64,000 nucleotides of DNA from Ceratodon purpureus (taxonomy: Eukaryota; Streptophyta; Bryopsida; Pseudoditrichales; Ditrichaceae), in assembly GCA_014871385.1 (NCBI GenBank), contig CM026427.1, positions 2,662,068 to 2,726,067 on the forward strand. Reading direction: 5' to 3'. The translations under genes and the position numbers were made by a program. The notes beneath the pieces are model-generated. The model ran no database searches. It had not been told where the DNA came from and saw only the letters and a program-made list of their open reading frames with translations. How positions within the stretch are numbered: position 1 is the stretch's first letter; each line of letters starts with the position of its first letter. Positions 35,631 to 49,052 of this stretch are shown piece after piece.

Positions 35631-38215
35631 GAGTGACCCTGGGAGTCACCTGAGTGAATGCTCTTAAAGTTTGCCAAAAATAATTGAACGGTCAGGGTTC
35701 GAACTTCCTAACAACTACACTTGAGAGGATTTCTCTTCTGTTCTAACCTCCTGCAGCCTACGTGCCGTCACTTCTGACAATACTTCCATCTCCATATTGC
35801 TTTGCTGCAAAATGAAACGCAACGTCACAAATACCATTAGCCTCCATATACACAAGTATCTACTCGAAAAACACATTCTGCATATCCTAGCATCATCTAG
35901 GGCTAACCGAGCTAAGTCCGGTATGCAATATTGCGGATGCAGTTTAATCTAATCTTTTTTCTGAAAACGATTTTTATGGACTGATGCTAGTCCAGCGGAC
36001 TTCACATAAAAACAAACCCTACCCCCATGTATTGCTCTTATTATGATAATGTTCACTTCATATTGTGCACTTTATGCCTGTGAAAATACACAGCTCGGTC
36101 CTACCAGGCCATCAACAAGGTCGATTTCGACGAAGGAACAAACATGCATAACTGAGGCACATCATCGATGGCCAGGTCGTGAAAGAGTCAGATAACGGAT
36201 AGATCAAGCAGCAAATCAATTTGGATAATTGTTCTAATGTCAGTAAGCATGAATTCAAACATCGAATGCTCATGCGCTGGTCGCATCATCCTAGACGGAC
36301 TCGTTTGCTGCCCAATCAGACTACTTTAAAAGAACGAAAATCTCCATATCGGCCACCAGTTAAGCACAAGAGACTGACATGCAGCAAGATCGTTTTTAAA
36401 GGGCTCTCAAGAAACACGCTTCGTGCAGAAATTGCTCCACGAGAATAGGCTAAGCTGAACTACGAACCAGACATACCGCATATTCACGTGAAAAGATACA
36501 CCAGCGGCACTAACGAACAATCAAGTGGCAACGAGCGCCGAACGCGGAATTTACAAACTGTCTGCGCTTCTTCATCTCCAAAACAATTCTTGAAGGTATT
36601 AAAGCAGAAAAGACTTCTAAGTAAAACCAGGAATGCTAAGCTCCAATTTCAAAGTCTACAAAAATACAGCCAACTACCTGGAAAGATCGCGAAACAGGTC
36701 TCACTCTCCATTCACCGAAGCTGGACTAAGACGAAAACGAATTGGCTGTACGCGTCCCCCGAACCTATGAGCAGAAAAGCGGTTTGCAAATGGCTCCAAG
36801 AGACGGAATACGAGACGCCAGCTCCTCGACCAACTCATGCTAGGGCTTCACCGTACGTAGCGTGCACACATCCTCCACAGGCGCCTAACACGATGAGACG
36901 TGCACACACGCGTAATTCCAAAAATACTGGCGCCGCAACTACGCTCACACGCTAACTCAAACGAGTGACTTACCTAGACCTCATCCAAATAAACCACACC
37001 AACACCTCACCCGTCACTAGTCCCCCTAAACTCAACACTCACCAAACGGTACCACAACCGCACCTCAGCACAACCACCTCCAATCCAAACCTACTCCACA
37101 ACAAACACTCACTCCTAGTCCAAATTGCCACTCCACCACAACCTCACCGCAATGACACCAAAACACGATCAATCACTCAACCAAGACGAACAAAACCAAA
37201 TAACAAGCTCCAAGATCACTAAGATCGAACTAACGCACACGAACGCTCCTTCCGCTCATCCCGCTCCTCCACAGTACTCATCAATACTCTCTATCACATT
37301 CCATCCGCCACGAACCGACACGAACGAGCGAAAAAACCTCCGAGCTTCGTGTCGCGCCGCTCCACGCACTCCCGACAACTTATATCCTCTCTCCTATCTA
37401 CCTCCCCGACCGACACGCCCTCACCATCACTCCTCCACTCCAACTGCAACTGGAACTGGAACTCCTACCGATCATCGACGAGCTCGTCCTCCTCCTGCTA
37501 CTCCTCACGCCATAGCCGCCCCGACCCCGCAACAACATCGACTACTCTACTCCTCTTGAAAGCATTCACTCACACTCCACTCTCATCATTCCTTAAGTTG
37601 TTCGCTTTCAATTATCTCGACACTGTCCAGGCTCTCCAGGCGCTTGTTTCGGTTTTTAGTAAGGGGAATGAGGACCGACCTGCGCAGAGTCCAGAGACGA
37701 GTGAGGGAGTGAGGAGATGAGACGCTCGAACCCCCGCGGCGACAGGTTCCTGCAGGGAGAGAATGATGTGAGTGTGTGTGCTCAGAAGGGTGCCTGCAAT
37801 GGCATCCTTCCGGAAGCGAGGAAGGCCTAACTTAGCTAAGGTCACGGGTGGCTGGCCCCTCCCCCTCGGGCCTCGGGGCTTGTCCTCTCGAGCGAGAACG
37901 ACAACGGAGTATTTCCTACTCTTTGTCTGGCTCGGGGATGTATGGGCCCTAGTGTATGGCGGTTGGGTTGGAGGAGTAGTGTACGGGGAAGGGGGGTATT
38001 CGGTGGGCAGGGGCCGTATGGGGTGTCTGGTATTGTCCGGCTCAATGGGTCTCATGGGTTGCTGGCGCTCTTGCAGGTTCTGTTTCACCGGGTTGTCATT
38101 CTACGGCCATGTCTCGTCAGCCTGGCTCCGAGGGACGGACCATGGGACCATTGGACTTGGGTCTGTATTTTATGAATTTGAATTTTTTGATTTTGAGGTT
38201 TAAGGGTGGTTTTAA
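35631..38215. other. ARF 5' leader and promoter region
   Basis: No coding exon is supported beyond the ARF start. ARF genes often have long, intron-containing leaders, and splice-like sites occur, but none can be assigned. The pyrimidine-rich and purine-rich composition at 36900-37700 and 37700-38100 produces long frames on both strands that have no family resemblance. Confidence 0.4.
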
Positions 38216-38399
38216 GGGGGTTTTCATTTCAACATAGTAAAAAAAGGATGTTGTTGGGATAGTGTATGATCCCAATATATATGTTTATGTATTTGAAAGA
38301 ATTTTCTTCATTTATGTTGTGTAGATTTGAGATAAATAAGTAGAAATGGAGAACTGATAAAAATGGCAAGCAAGTATTAAGAAGTCGATTAGGTATGTA

Positions 38400-40110
38400 T
38401 GTGTAGTAGTTTCAAACTGACATTTCAAGAAGTGATTGGAAACAAATCTTAGTAGTAACTAAGGAAGTGGATATTCTTCTTGATTTTGAAATTGACGGGT
38501 TACTGTAGATATGTTTGTTGTGGTGAATTCAACAAATCTTACAGCCAATTGCCAATAGTCATAGTAGTGGATATGCTTATTGATTTGAAATTGATGATCA
38601 ACAGATATTCCCGATGAGGTAGTAGTCACTAAAAAGTGGGCCACATTGTATGAGTCATGTCTTCCAGTCATCTAAAATATCATGTCACATTTATCTCCTT
38701 GAATTTTGGAAGATAATATCAGCTACGTGTAGCTGTTACAATGGTTCAATGAGGAGTGTAACATTGCATTCAACCAACTTGGTTGAACTTACTTGGCTGG
38801 TCAATTGTGGCTTCTACGTGATGCAGTAGCTAGTAGAGCACTTTTGCTGAAGAACGTGAAGATGACAGCTAACAATATTGTAGACAAATTTTAACAGCCA
38901 ATCGCGTAATAGGCATTGAGGTAGTGGTCATTGTTACACTAGCTAATGAATCACCTTTGTTCAATGGTTTGAAGATGACAGCTAACAATATTGCACTAAT
39001 ATTTTGATAGCTAATGAAAAAGTAACCAGTGATGTTGTAGCTAGTGAAGCATAGCTACATAGTAGTCTGAAATTAAGATGTAACAAATATTGCATATAAG
39101 TCTCAAAAACTAATGGGGTGAATATATTTTTTGATTTAAAAACAACAATCTTAAAAATACTACAAACAATATGTGTAGTAGCAAAAGTTTATGGCATAGA
39201 CAACTTTCCCAGCTATGAAGCATGATGAGCTTGTTAATTCTAAATTGGCATTTAACAAATCATTGCTAACAAATCTAGGTAGTCAATGCTGCAAAAATGA
39301 TGAATGGATTGACATTGGCTGTTATTATATAATGTATGACAAATCTTAGTAGTCAGTGCTGCAAACATGATGACTAATTTGAAATCAAAAACTATATGTC
39401 GGACTCATGTCTGATGTTGTTTGGTTTGATGGTTATCATAGAGTGTTGATTGATTTTCTTTGATGAGCAGTAGCAAGTGAAGCACATTCACTTTCTAGTC
39501 AGTGGGGCAGTACCTAGTAATGTACATCCACTTGATAGTTGAGTGAAGCACGTCCACCCAATGGTTTGAGGCAGTAGCTACTAAAGTACATTTGCTTCAT
39601 GGGTTATGGTTGCCAGCTGACCAATATTACAGACAAGTTTTGATAGCCAATGAGGTAGTAGTCACAAAGGTTGTAGCTAATAAAGTACATTTAATTAATG
39701 ATTTTAAGTTGGCAATTGACATATAGTGCGGACAAATTTTGATAGCCACTGACGTAGTAGTCAGTGATGCAATAGCTAATGACAAAGATTTGCTTAATGG
39801 TTTGAAATTGACATGTAAAAAATATTGTTGATGAGCCTCAAAAGTTAATGAGGTGGATATATTTATTGATTTAATTTGAAACTAGCAAATTAAAAAATAT
39901 TGTAGACAACCTACAAAGTAGCAAAGCTGGATACATAGACAATCCTCACAACCTAAGATTTGGATGAACTTGCTTGTTTGTAATTGACACTTAGCAAATA
40001 ATTTTCAATAATTCTGAGTACTCAATGGAGCTGTAAATATATTAGATGGTGTGAAATAAAAAAACTAATTGCTAACAGATCTTTAAAACAACTTAGATAA
40101 ATGTATATTT
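38400..40110 (+). repeat. decayed tandem array of roughly 100-115-bp units
   Basis: A phrase of the type TTTTGATAGCCAATGAGGTAGTAGTCA, with variants, recurs near 38885, 38998, 39634 and 39730. Related blocks are a TTTGAAATTGACA stretch, AATATTGTAGACAA and AGTAGCTAATGAAGCACA. The spacing where measurable is about 100-115 bp. Copies are too divergent for a recent satellite. No coding potential is visible. Confidence 0.55.
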
Positions 40111-40191
40111 TGATTTGGAATGAACAAAATCAACAACTATTTTATGAGCTTTTAATTATATTTCAGATATATACAGAGAGAGAAAAACTTT

Positions 40192-40208
40192 GGTCTCCGG
40201 AGGAGACC
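40192..40208. repeat. perfect 7-bp-arm palindrome
   Basis: GGTCTCCGGAGGAGACC has arms GGTCTCC and GGAGACC around GGA, within AT-rich DNA. It could form a short hairpin. No terminator-like or element context was recognised. Confidence 0.6.
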
Positions 40209-41731
40209 AACGTGAATTAAGTCTTTGTTCGATCTACCCCCAATCCAAAGCCCAGAGAACAAAGGTATGGAAGTAAATTTATCACCCGTGTAAGGGTGTA
40301 AAGGTACAAATATATACAAGTGATGGTAGCAATGTTTTTTTGCAATCCATGTTAGTTCATTTGCTGTCTTTTTCACGTGTACAAAGAATGGTTGAAAGGG
40401 ATTTTTTGTCATTTCTACTATGTCTATTTCAAATACATACAAAAAATAAGCAATGGAATTTTTTGTATAAGTGAATCTATAAATAATGTATTCAAAGACC
40501 AAAAAATAATTGTTCTTTTGTCCTTTATCTAGTTTGTTCAACAATTAGTTGGAATTAAGAGCATGTTCTTATAATGCTAATTTTCAATGCTATTTTTTGA
40601 ATTTTTTTTGTGGATGTAGAGAATTACAAAAGCTTTGTAGGAACATACTTCTCATCCACCACAATTCAAGAGAGAAAAATATGTTCTTCAAGTCATGTTT
40701 TTTTTTCCGCAAGGATCACATGGCCAAAAAATTACCATATCATTTGATTTATAGTTCTAGGTGATTTATTTTATCCTTCACTATATTATTTGTTTTTTAT
40801 AAATAAATACTAAGAATAAAAGAACTTGGAAGACTTTTTCAATTACCTTCATGAACTTGCCTTCGACTGAAAAAATCTGAAGTTCTTATACATTTAATAA
40901 TGACATTAATTTAAAAAATCACAATATTGCTACATTATTTAAAAATATATATCCATGGTAAAAAGAAGAATAAGAGCACATAATTCATAGTATATTGATA
41001 GATTTTAAGGACAATTCTAGTATACCATAATAGATATCATTAAATGTAGGATAAAACTATTGAATAATAAAAATGATACAAATTAAAACTTTAAATTATT
41101 GATACTAAAATCATTTTAATGTTGAATATAATACATCATTCAAGTGATAAAAATGTATAAATCATCTAAAGAATGAAATTCATACAAATTTTATAGATTA
41201 TGCTTTAGACAATGTGGTAACTTAATCAATGTAAACTTCAAGAGAAATATATAATCATAGAAACTCAGTCATTAAACAATAAATTTTAGACAAAATCATT
41301 GTGCATAGTAAATATACATAAATTTATTTTTATGTTTGAAATAAATTAAAAATTTGATTGTCAAACATGTCTTGAATAATATTGTAACAATGTCCTTTTA
41401 AATGATCTTGACATGGAGGTTTTTCACCCATTGTAAACCATTTGTGTCAAGGAAAAAAATATTATTCAATTTTTTTTTAAATTATTTGAATTTAAATTAT
41501 CTAGATCTTGTGGCCTGTAGAGCATGGGAAATCATTGTATTGTACAACTACAATTCATAATCAATTGTAGAAGTCGTACTTAATCTATACAGTTAAAAAA
41601 ATCACACATCCATTCTATGAATGTATTTTTTGCATCAATAAAGTTGTTACAACTTCAAAATAATCTACCTTATAATAGTTATAAATATTTAAATTGATTT
41701 TGTTCAATTCAAAATCTACCATAATTTACTT

Positions 41732-41735
<4 letters not shown>

Positions 41736-41762
<27 letters not shown>
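41736..41762. repeat. 27-nt adenine homopolymer
   Basis: An uninterrupted run of A within AT-rich intergenic DNA. It might mark a retrotransposed 3' end, but no matching upstream coding sequence is visible. Confidence 0.8.
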
Positions 41763-43947
41763 CATGAAGTACATACTATAATCTAAAATTTGTAAAAATA
41801 TAAACATAAATATATAAAATTTCCATATTCTCCTAAAATATTTTTGCATTAAATATATCAATTATTACACTAAAAAATAAAGAAAACATCTTTAATCATT
41901 TTAATTTTTTCCATACAGGGGTTACTTTAGGCACTCGCAACAAACTCACAAATCAACTTGCAACTTGTAGCAATTTCAGGCCTGGATCAAACACCCAACC
42001 TTTTGGTTCCATAGTTATGCTTTTTGGTTTCACCTGTGTACCATGTACAGAGGACTCACTCAATGGTGAAACAAACAAACACTTGACTCACAATGATCTC
42101 CTTCAGAGAGCAGAGTTTCTCTTCTTCCTCCTCGTGGTTGGCCCTTCGTTGTTTGAGATAAAAGGGAATGATGTAATTGGAATGCCGAAAAAGAAGCACC
42201 CAAACAGAGGCCGATGCTCCCTCCCGCTGCACAGTGCACACCCCTCCGAAGTCCGGTAGTCATGTTCCAGATGTTCACAACATTCACATACGTACACAGA
42301 CCAAATACAAATACAGTGATACAGGCGCAATTAATACACGACTGCTATCATACTACTCCATCAACAGTGTAATTCCTTCCTTCCTTCCTCGAGAGAGAGA
42401 GAGAGATAAGTTTGTGAGTCAGGGGACGTCTGCGAGGTGTGGGACAAGAGCCCTACACTGTCAGGGGCTGTCCCCTGCGGGGGTGGCATTCCGCTGCAAG
42501 CCTTGTCCCCCTGCTCCCCAATCCCTCGACAGCCGTGGCCCCTCCAGCTTCCAGCTTCCAGCTTCCAGCCTCATACTGTATGACCAGGTCTACTGCTAAG
42601 TTAAGTTATGCTGCACAGTGCACACGGCTATCATGTATCATTCCTCTTCAGTCTGCACACTTCTTGCACTTGAAGTTGGTTGTGACTCCAATGCCTCTAA
42701 TCTGCAATCAGGTAGCTGTGATTCCACTCTCCTGGAGGTGTGGCAAGCTATGGCAGGGCCTCTTTGAACTTGAATGCTAGCTTTCATTGGTGTGTGTCTG
42801 AAAGCCTTGTGAACGTCTCTCTGAAAGGCCCAAGGATGGAGTTTGGTAACCACAACGAGTATACCAATGAGCTTGTGTAAAATGCGAGTCCACCAAGTCA
42901 GGGAGGGTATATAATTGGTTGGTCGGCCCAAACCATTTTCCCACTAGTGCCATGGCCTTTTGAAGTAGTAGAAAGGGAGACAAGACTAGGAAGATTAGAA
43001 AGAAGAACAAATCATTCGTTTATTGTGATAGGTTGTTAACTTGTTTGTTATTATTGCATTATAATCGAATTTGAGATGTGAATTAAGATTCAAACTCTAA
43101 CACAAATAAATATAGTCATAAGCAAGGCTACTGTGAGTATTCTTAGATTTTAGGTGCTGATTAGGATCATTTGTAAACACATCTAAAGTTTGACTTAGAT
43201 ACCTTAATTTTCTATTCAACAAATTCCTGTAAATCTATTCAAAATAATTATTAGGTTTGAAGAACCGGATGGTCTTTCAATTCAGTATAAGCCACCTGAA
43301 AGAGCTAAGACAAAGTTTATAAGATGTATCAATTATCTTGCTTTCATTTATCTCTTCAAGCTATCTATAAATATTTTAAACTATTTAGAGTCAATTTTAA
43401 CCATTCATCAAAAACAAACAAAAAAGAGAAAATAAATGGTATTTTTGCCCCAATTTAACAAAGAAGCTTGGAAAAACTTGAATTACAGGAACTAGACAAA
43501 CAAACTACAATAGATCCAAATTTGTAGAACATGACATAAGTGGACAGTGACTATTATGTACCAATATCTATCAGAGTGATAAGTTGAGTTTCAAGGGCGT
43601 GTTGGCATTACTCATGAAGGTGCTATCAGTTGATTCCATTGGTCCCCTTCTCAATTCATTTGGTGCAATGAGTTTCTCTAATTGTGTGCACATTTGGCTC
43701 TTTGCTTTGATAACTTATAACTAACTACATGCATGCATTCTGTGTACAGTAATTTGTAATGGATTATGAAGTGTGATATGGTGTTTAGATGCACTCCAGC
43801 ATATGCTCCTCTCTGTTCCGGCCATTGGCATGAAGCTATCCATCTACTGCCTACGAAATCTTAGCCAAGGTACATGGAGGTCCAAATTCCCAAGAATTAA
43901 CCTTGGAATTCGTTTTCCAATGAATCCCTCAAATGCACGCATCTAAG

Positions 43948-44064
43948 ACCATCCACACCGGTCTGCAGCAGGCCGGGACCGGGCTTCATATTCAAGGGTG
44001 CCAACCAATGGCAATCAAGAATATGAAGCCCGGTCCCGGCTTGCTGCGGACCGGTGTGGATGCT
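43948..44064. mobile_element. 117-bp foldback MITE with 5-bp target duplication
   Basis: The whole element folds on itself: arms of about 50 bp are nearly perfect complements (…CATCCACACCGGTC…, GGGACCGGGCTTCATATTC), meeting at a central TGCCAACCAATGGCA. CTAAG directly flanks both ends (43943-43947 and 44065-44069). The inward ends read ACCATCCACACCGG and AGCATCCACACCGG. Size, structure and duplication fit a miniature inverted-repeat element, and the end sequence is hAT-like or Mutator-like only loosely. The GC-rich element stands out in AT-rich surroundings. Confidence 0.82.
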
Positions 44065-45236
44065 CTAAGGCATTTCAAATGTTTTCTCAATGCAGTTCAA
44101 TTGTTAGAAACTTTTCTTAAAATTGGAAGATAGTTCATCTTTAAGGTGTGGGTATGAATAAAAAATCACCGTAGAAGTAATTCATGTTGTGCATGTAAAG
44201 TAATATACAGAACAATAAAGAAGAACAAGGTTAACTTGTCACATATATTTATTTTGTATATTTTTTAAAGAAGTGTATAACATATAAACTTCATTTTTTT
44301 TAAAATAAAAATTAATTAATATTAATATTATTTTTATTCCAAAATTTGAAGAATCATGACATCATTTATTTTAAAAACAATTTAAGAATAAATAAATAAA
44401 TTTTTTTGCTTGATTTTTAAATTTACACCATAAGTTTTTTGATAGATTGTGAACAATGTTTGAGATACTCATAATATTAGGTTCTCTTATTTAATTGAAA
44501 AATCTAAAGAGACTCAATAATAAGCAAGGTTTTTTATAAAAAATTAAATCAAAATTACTAATACAAAAATTATTAGTAAAATTAAGAATCGTAGAAAGAA
44601 TATATAAAATTGCATTTAATATGAAATTTGAAGACTGTTAAAAATACAAAGGAATCAACTTTGATTCAAAGACTTCGAAAGCACATTAAAAGGGCTTTCT
44701 ATCCATTGTACCTAAAATCAAACAAAAACAATCAAAGAATTTTAAAAATAAAAACTAAAAAAATAAAAAAAACTTAAAAGAAAACTGTATGAATACTAAT
44801 ATTATTGATAAATTCAAAGTTTCGATTTCTATGTATTATGTAGAATTCAGAGATTCATATATACACCAATGATAGATAATATTGGTTTGATGTACAATTT
44901 TAGGTACTTTTAGGTTTGCATTGCAGCAATTACATCCTATAAGAGTTTGATCACAACACTCTAATATGCATACAATATGTTTTATAGAAAGGAATGTGGT
45001 TTTTCCCTATCCACAGTCCACAGAGATGTGCACTTGAAATATGTGATTGTACAATGAATATTTTGAATAGAACATGCTAAGATGCTGCAAAGTTTCCTAG
45101 TAAAGCGTATCAGTTTCTTGACTTCCTCTAGATTTATTTTAACAATTCAAACTCTTATTTAAGCTTCAATGGAAAAGCTTACTTTTTTTAAAGAAAATAA
45201 TATTTTTTTAGTTGTGCAATAAATATTAATACTGGA

Positions 45237-45372
45237 CATTTCACATTGTAAGGCCATGTCTTCTTTATCTAATATTCAATTGCAATGAAAATTATTGATT
45301 TGATTTTGTTTGAGGTCAAGTTTTTTCTTTCTCCCATAAAGAACTAAGCGTACGGTCTTACAATGTGAAATG
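45237..45372. mobile_element. MITE-like element with 19-bp terminal inverted repeats
   Basis: CATTTCACATTGTAAGGCC (45237-45255) pairs with GGTCTTACAATGTGAAATG (45354-45372), one mismatch in 19. The interior is AT-rich and non-coding. No flanking duplication could be fixed, so classification is tentative. Confidence 0.55.
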
Positions 45373-45543
45373 AAAGGCTGTTTTTGAATACATTATTTAT
45401 TACGTCTTTTTTGGAATACAAATATACTTTAGATGATTTTCAACAAATCTGGAGTTGATTCTTGAATTATGTTCTTGCAAAAAAGTTGGAATATAAATTC
45501 AACTACAACATGTCTACAATCAAGTTTCACCATTCTTTAACCC

Positions 45544-45570
45544 TTTAATGCGCCGGCGTCCTGGACGCCG
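45544..45570. repeat. GC-rich hairpin CCGGCGTCCTGGACGCCGG at a repeat edge
   Basis: The sequence is palindromic around a CTG centre and lies next to TTAACCCTTTAA (from 45538), which recurs inverted near 46065-46076. It may mark one end of a repeat of about 540 bp. Confidence 0.4.
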
Positions 45571-46660
45571 GATGAATTTCAGCAGCTCGTTTTCTGTCTT
45601 GTAGGATGTTTTTCATCCATTTTTTTTTTTTTTCAATTCTTGTGCTAGTTTTATACTATTTGTACGGTTTGGATTTTCAGAATAAGATAATGTGAATTTT
45701 TGAAAAATTACAAAAGTTATTTATATCAAGTTTCAATCTTAGTTCAAAAAGAGAGACCTTAAACATGATTTTTCATAATAAGTAGAATCAAATAATGGAA
45801 ACTATACCATCTTGTAATGCATGTTATTCCAATCTCATTACAATATTTTTAAAAAATTTAGTGTTAATTTTGGATTTTTAATTGAATTACAAAAGAAAAC
45901 CTTGCAAAATTACTCAAAAATATTATTAATAAATATGATGAATCTAACCGTACGGATGTTATCTTCACATTGATATCTACAACTTTGTTTTGTACATCAA
46001 ATCCATTTTCCATTTTCATCAACCATTTTATAACAAATCTTTGAAAACAGTGATGAATCGGGACGTTAAAGGGTTAACCCCTAAAAGGCCAAGGGTGTTT
46101 TTCATCAAAACTGCCTGAAAACAGCCCCTCTTCAAAGCAAGGTGGATTTTGCAAAGTTGGGGTCTTAATTTGTACATCTAACCGTAAGATCTTGTAGCTA
46201 ACTTCCATGTCTACATGTTCACCAAATCTTACACATTCATTCCTCACCAATTGCAAGATCATAACGTTCAAAGTTAAAAAACAAGTTTTTTTCCCTTGCG
46301 CAAAAAGGGATCAGGAGAGTTTTGAAGGCCCAAAAAACCATTTTTTTGCATTATGGATTTTTGGGGTTTTGATGCACGTCAAAGAAGACTGAGTTAGCTA
46401 ATTGTATCAAAAAAATTATACTCAAAAAAGTTGTGGAAGGTTTCCAAAACAATCATTTTCGGCTGGGGGGTATACTGAAATTCACAAACAAAGGCCGTTT
46501 TTGACAATGAAAATAGCATATGAAAACATTTTGGATCAAAAATCCGAACGGTGAGAAGTTGAGAACATGCTCTAATACCTTCTCTATACACAGAACTTTT
46601 TATTTTTGAAAAATATCAAAATCTCAATTTTTGGTGGAATTTCAAAGTTTCATCTTTAGG

Positions 46661-46690
46661 CAGATTTGGGCAGATTTGGGCAGATTTGGG
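46661..46690. repeat. three perfect 10-bp tandem copies of CAGATTTGGG
   Basis: Three exact units are followed by a partial fourth (CAGA). Confidence 0.9.
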
Positions 46691-46865
46691 CAGAAATTGC
46701 TGCATTCACGTTGGCTTAGAAAAATTCAGCAGCTGCCCAACGAGCAGCGTTTGGCACTTAAACCTTCATAACTTTTGATCCCGATGTCAGAATTGAAAAA
46801 TAAAAATACCCACACGAAGATCTCCGAATGGCCCACCTTCAATAAAAAATTTATATTACGCTTCC

Positions 46866-49052
46866 ATTAACCTCTAAAGTTTGTTGGTGTTTTTGAAGCC
46901 AAAACTGCCAAACATATATCCCTACCAATAACAACATCTTGATTTCTAAAATCAGACATTCAAAAGAATTTTTAACCAGAGGATCTTCTATGAAAAGGTA
47001 TAAATTTTAAGGTTATAAGGTTATATATAAGATTATAAGGTTATATGATTATAAGGTTCAAAGTCATTGTAAATTTTTTTTGACACTCCTAATCATTGTA
47101 TCTAAGTTTTGATGTCCAAAAGGTTAACTTTGCAAACACATTTGATCCATAGAAAGTCATCCATTTTTGTAGGTATAGAAGTTAGATTTACCCTCACCAA
47201 CTTTGAGCTCCGTATACGCTTAGAAAGGGCCAAAAATCCTTATTTTAATAATTTGGAGTATGCTGAAAATGCCTTACATTCTCCAAATCTAAAACAACCA
47301 AAAGAGTATCCTAAAAATTTATAATTATTTATTCAAATAGTGAATATATTCTTCTCAATGAAAAAAAATACCTCAAAAAATTTCAATGAATTTGGAGTAA
47401 AATTCAAATCTATGTTAATTCTTGAAGTATAAAAGACGTCATTTTTGGTAATTGCAAAGGAACGACTCTAGAATAGCGGGTCTTATGGATAGTCACAAAA
47501 AAAGAGATGATATATGTTAATTTTGGATGAAAACCAAAGGTTGATGTACATCTTTACGTAGATGAAATATATGCATTGGATGAAAATAGATTTATAGATG
47601 GTAATCGTCATTTGGATGAAAAAATTATTGGGATGAAAACGGCCATTATAAGGACACTGTTATTTCTATGGAAAAATGTCCGCTCGATGAAAATTGTCAA
47701 CAATGTCTATAGATGAAAAGAACATTGGGCCCATTATATTGCAAGTGCCAATTCTTTGAAATTTAGTTGCTTTGTGCCCTCGTGAATGACGGACAACTTG
47801 GTCAAAAATTAGATATTGTGATTTGTTATTGGCTGTCAGATTTAGGACAAATTCTTCTAAAATCCATAACTTTGCATTGTAACTTCAAATGCTTCGAAAA
47901 TTGTGCCATTGAAAATCTACTAGTGAAGCTCTGCAAAAAGATTAGAAAATTTCAAAAATCTAGAAACCTACAATAGCCTTCCCAATGCTCCAACCACAAT
48001 GTGGTCTCAAAGAGCTTTAAGGCTCAACACCTACAATACTTCAAAATAATGATGTGATATGATTGAAAAAAACATACTTTAGACTTTGAGGGTTAATCCT
48101 TAAAGTTCTTGTAGACCATATTCCTGTTGCAACACATTTAGAAGGGCTATTTTAGGCCCAAATGTTTTAGAAGTTTCTGAACTTTTTACTATGCATTTAT
48201 ATTATTAGTAGTTTTCTAATTGCACAAATTTTGAAGAATTTGAAGTTATAATGTAAAACTTATGGAATTTGAATATTTTGTTGTAAATTTGGGTAGATTG
48301 CACCTAGTTACAACCTTCCATTTTCTACTCATGTTACTTGTTATACATAAGGGGAAAAAATGACAAGACTAATTTTCATCCGGACCAATTATCATTTCTT
48401 TTGCAACTTGCATGACATAATAGCGGTTTCATCTACATGATCTACAGTTACAAAACTGTCCTTAGAATTTCTACACATATGAAAAGATTTTACTTCAAAA
48501 ATATTTATAAATTTGAATTTTACTTTTATTGTTTTGAAATTTTTATGGTGGTTTTCTTCATGAATAAGAACATATCTATTTATCATGTTTTTAATTGGAC
48601 ATAAAAAATTACCCTTTCGGATGTTTTGAATTTGGAGGATGTAAAAGAATTTCAACACACTTCCAATATTTAAAACAAGGATTTTTCACCTTGGTATTCA
48701 AACTTGATGAACATAAACCTAACTTCAATACCTACAATAATTGGTGATTCCTTATGGATTATATGTTTTTGAAAAGTGTATTTTTTGGGCATCAAAACTT
48801 ACATACTTTACTTGCGCAATATCAAAACAAAATTAATAGTGACTTTAGATCTTACAATATCTAAATATCCAAATTTCCACAATCGATAGTGCAATGATTT
48901 AGCATACGACTTTTTATACATAGTAGACTTCAAGATTTTAGGATTATAATTTTCTTAAAGTGTCTAAATTTAAAACCTATACGCTATTGTCAGTAGGGGT
49001 CTATTTTTGGCAAATTTTGCTCCAAATACACCAACAAACTTTAGAGGTTAAT
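46866..49052. repeat. 2.19-kb structure bounded by about 92-bp diverged inverted repeats
   Basis: 46866-46958 aligns with the reverse complement of 48961-49052 along its length. Both arms start with ATTAACCTCTAAAGTTTGTTGGTGT, followed by partly matching sequence to TCAGACA or TTAGACA. Identity is highest in the outer 25 bp. No transposase is encoded between them. It may be a non-autonomous inverted-repeat element or a dispersed-repeat pair in opposite orientation. Target duplications were not evident. Confidence 0.6.

Larger units (their letters stand above)
40111..43940. other. gene-poor AT-rich region
   Basis: No gene is supported. Notable items are the palindrome at 40192-40208, a 27-A run at 41736-41762 and a GC-richer stretch at 42000-42950. 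That stretch has CTTCC and GA microsatellites (42378-42407) and four copies of CTTCCAG (42548-42577), and could be an unresolved leader or degraded sequence. Confidence 0.45.

Noticed and set aside
37612..38203. Protein genes upstream of the ARF on either strand
   Set aside because: Frames arise from biased composition; they are Pro/Arg/Gly-rich without domains, and opposite-strand frames overlap completely.
41736..41762. Retroposed mRNA 3' end
   Set aside because: No coding sequence, target duplication or polyadenylation signal could be tied to the A run.
43948..44064. MIR166 gene
   Set aside because: The miR166-like segment is on the 5' arm of either strand, whereas canonical MIR166 has it on the 3' arm. 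The match has several differences, and pairing over the whole element plus the CTAAG duplication fit a MITE better.
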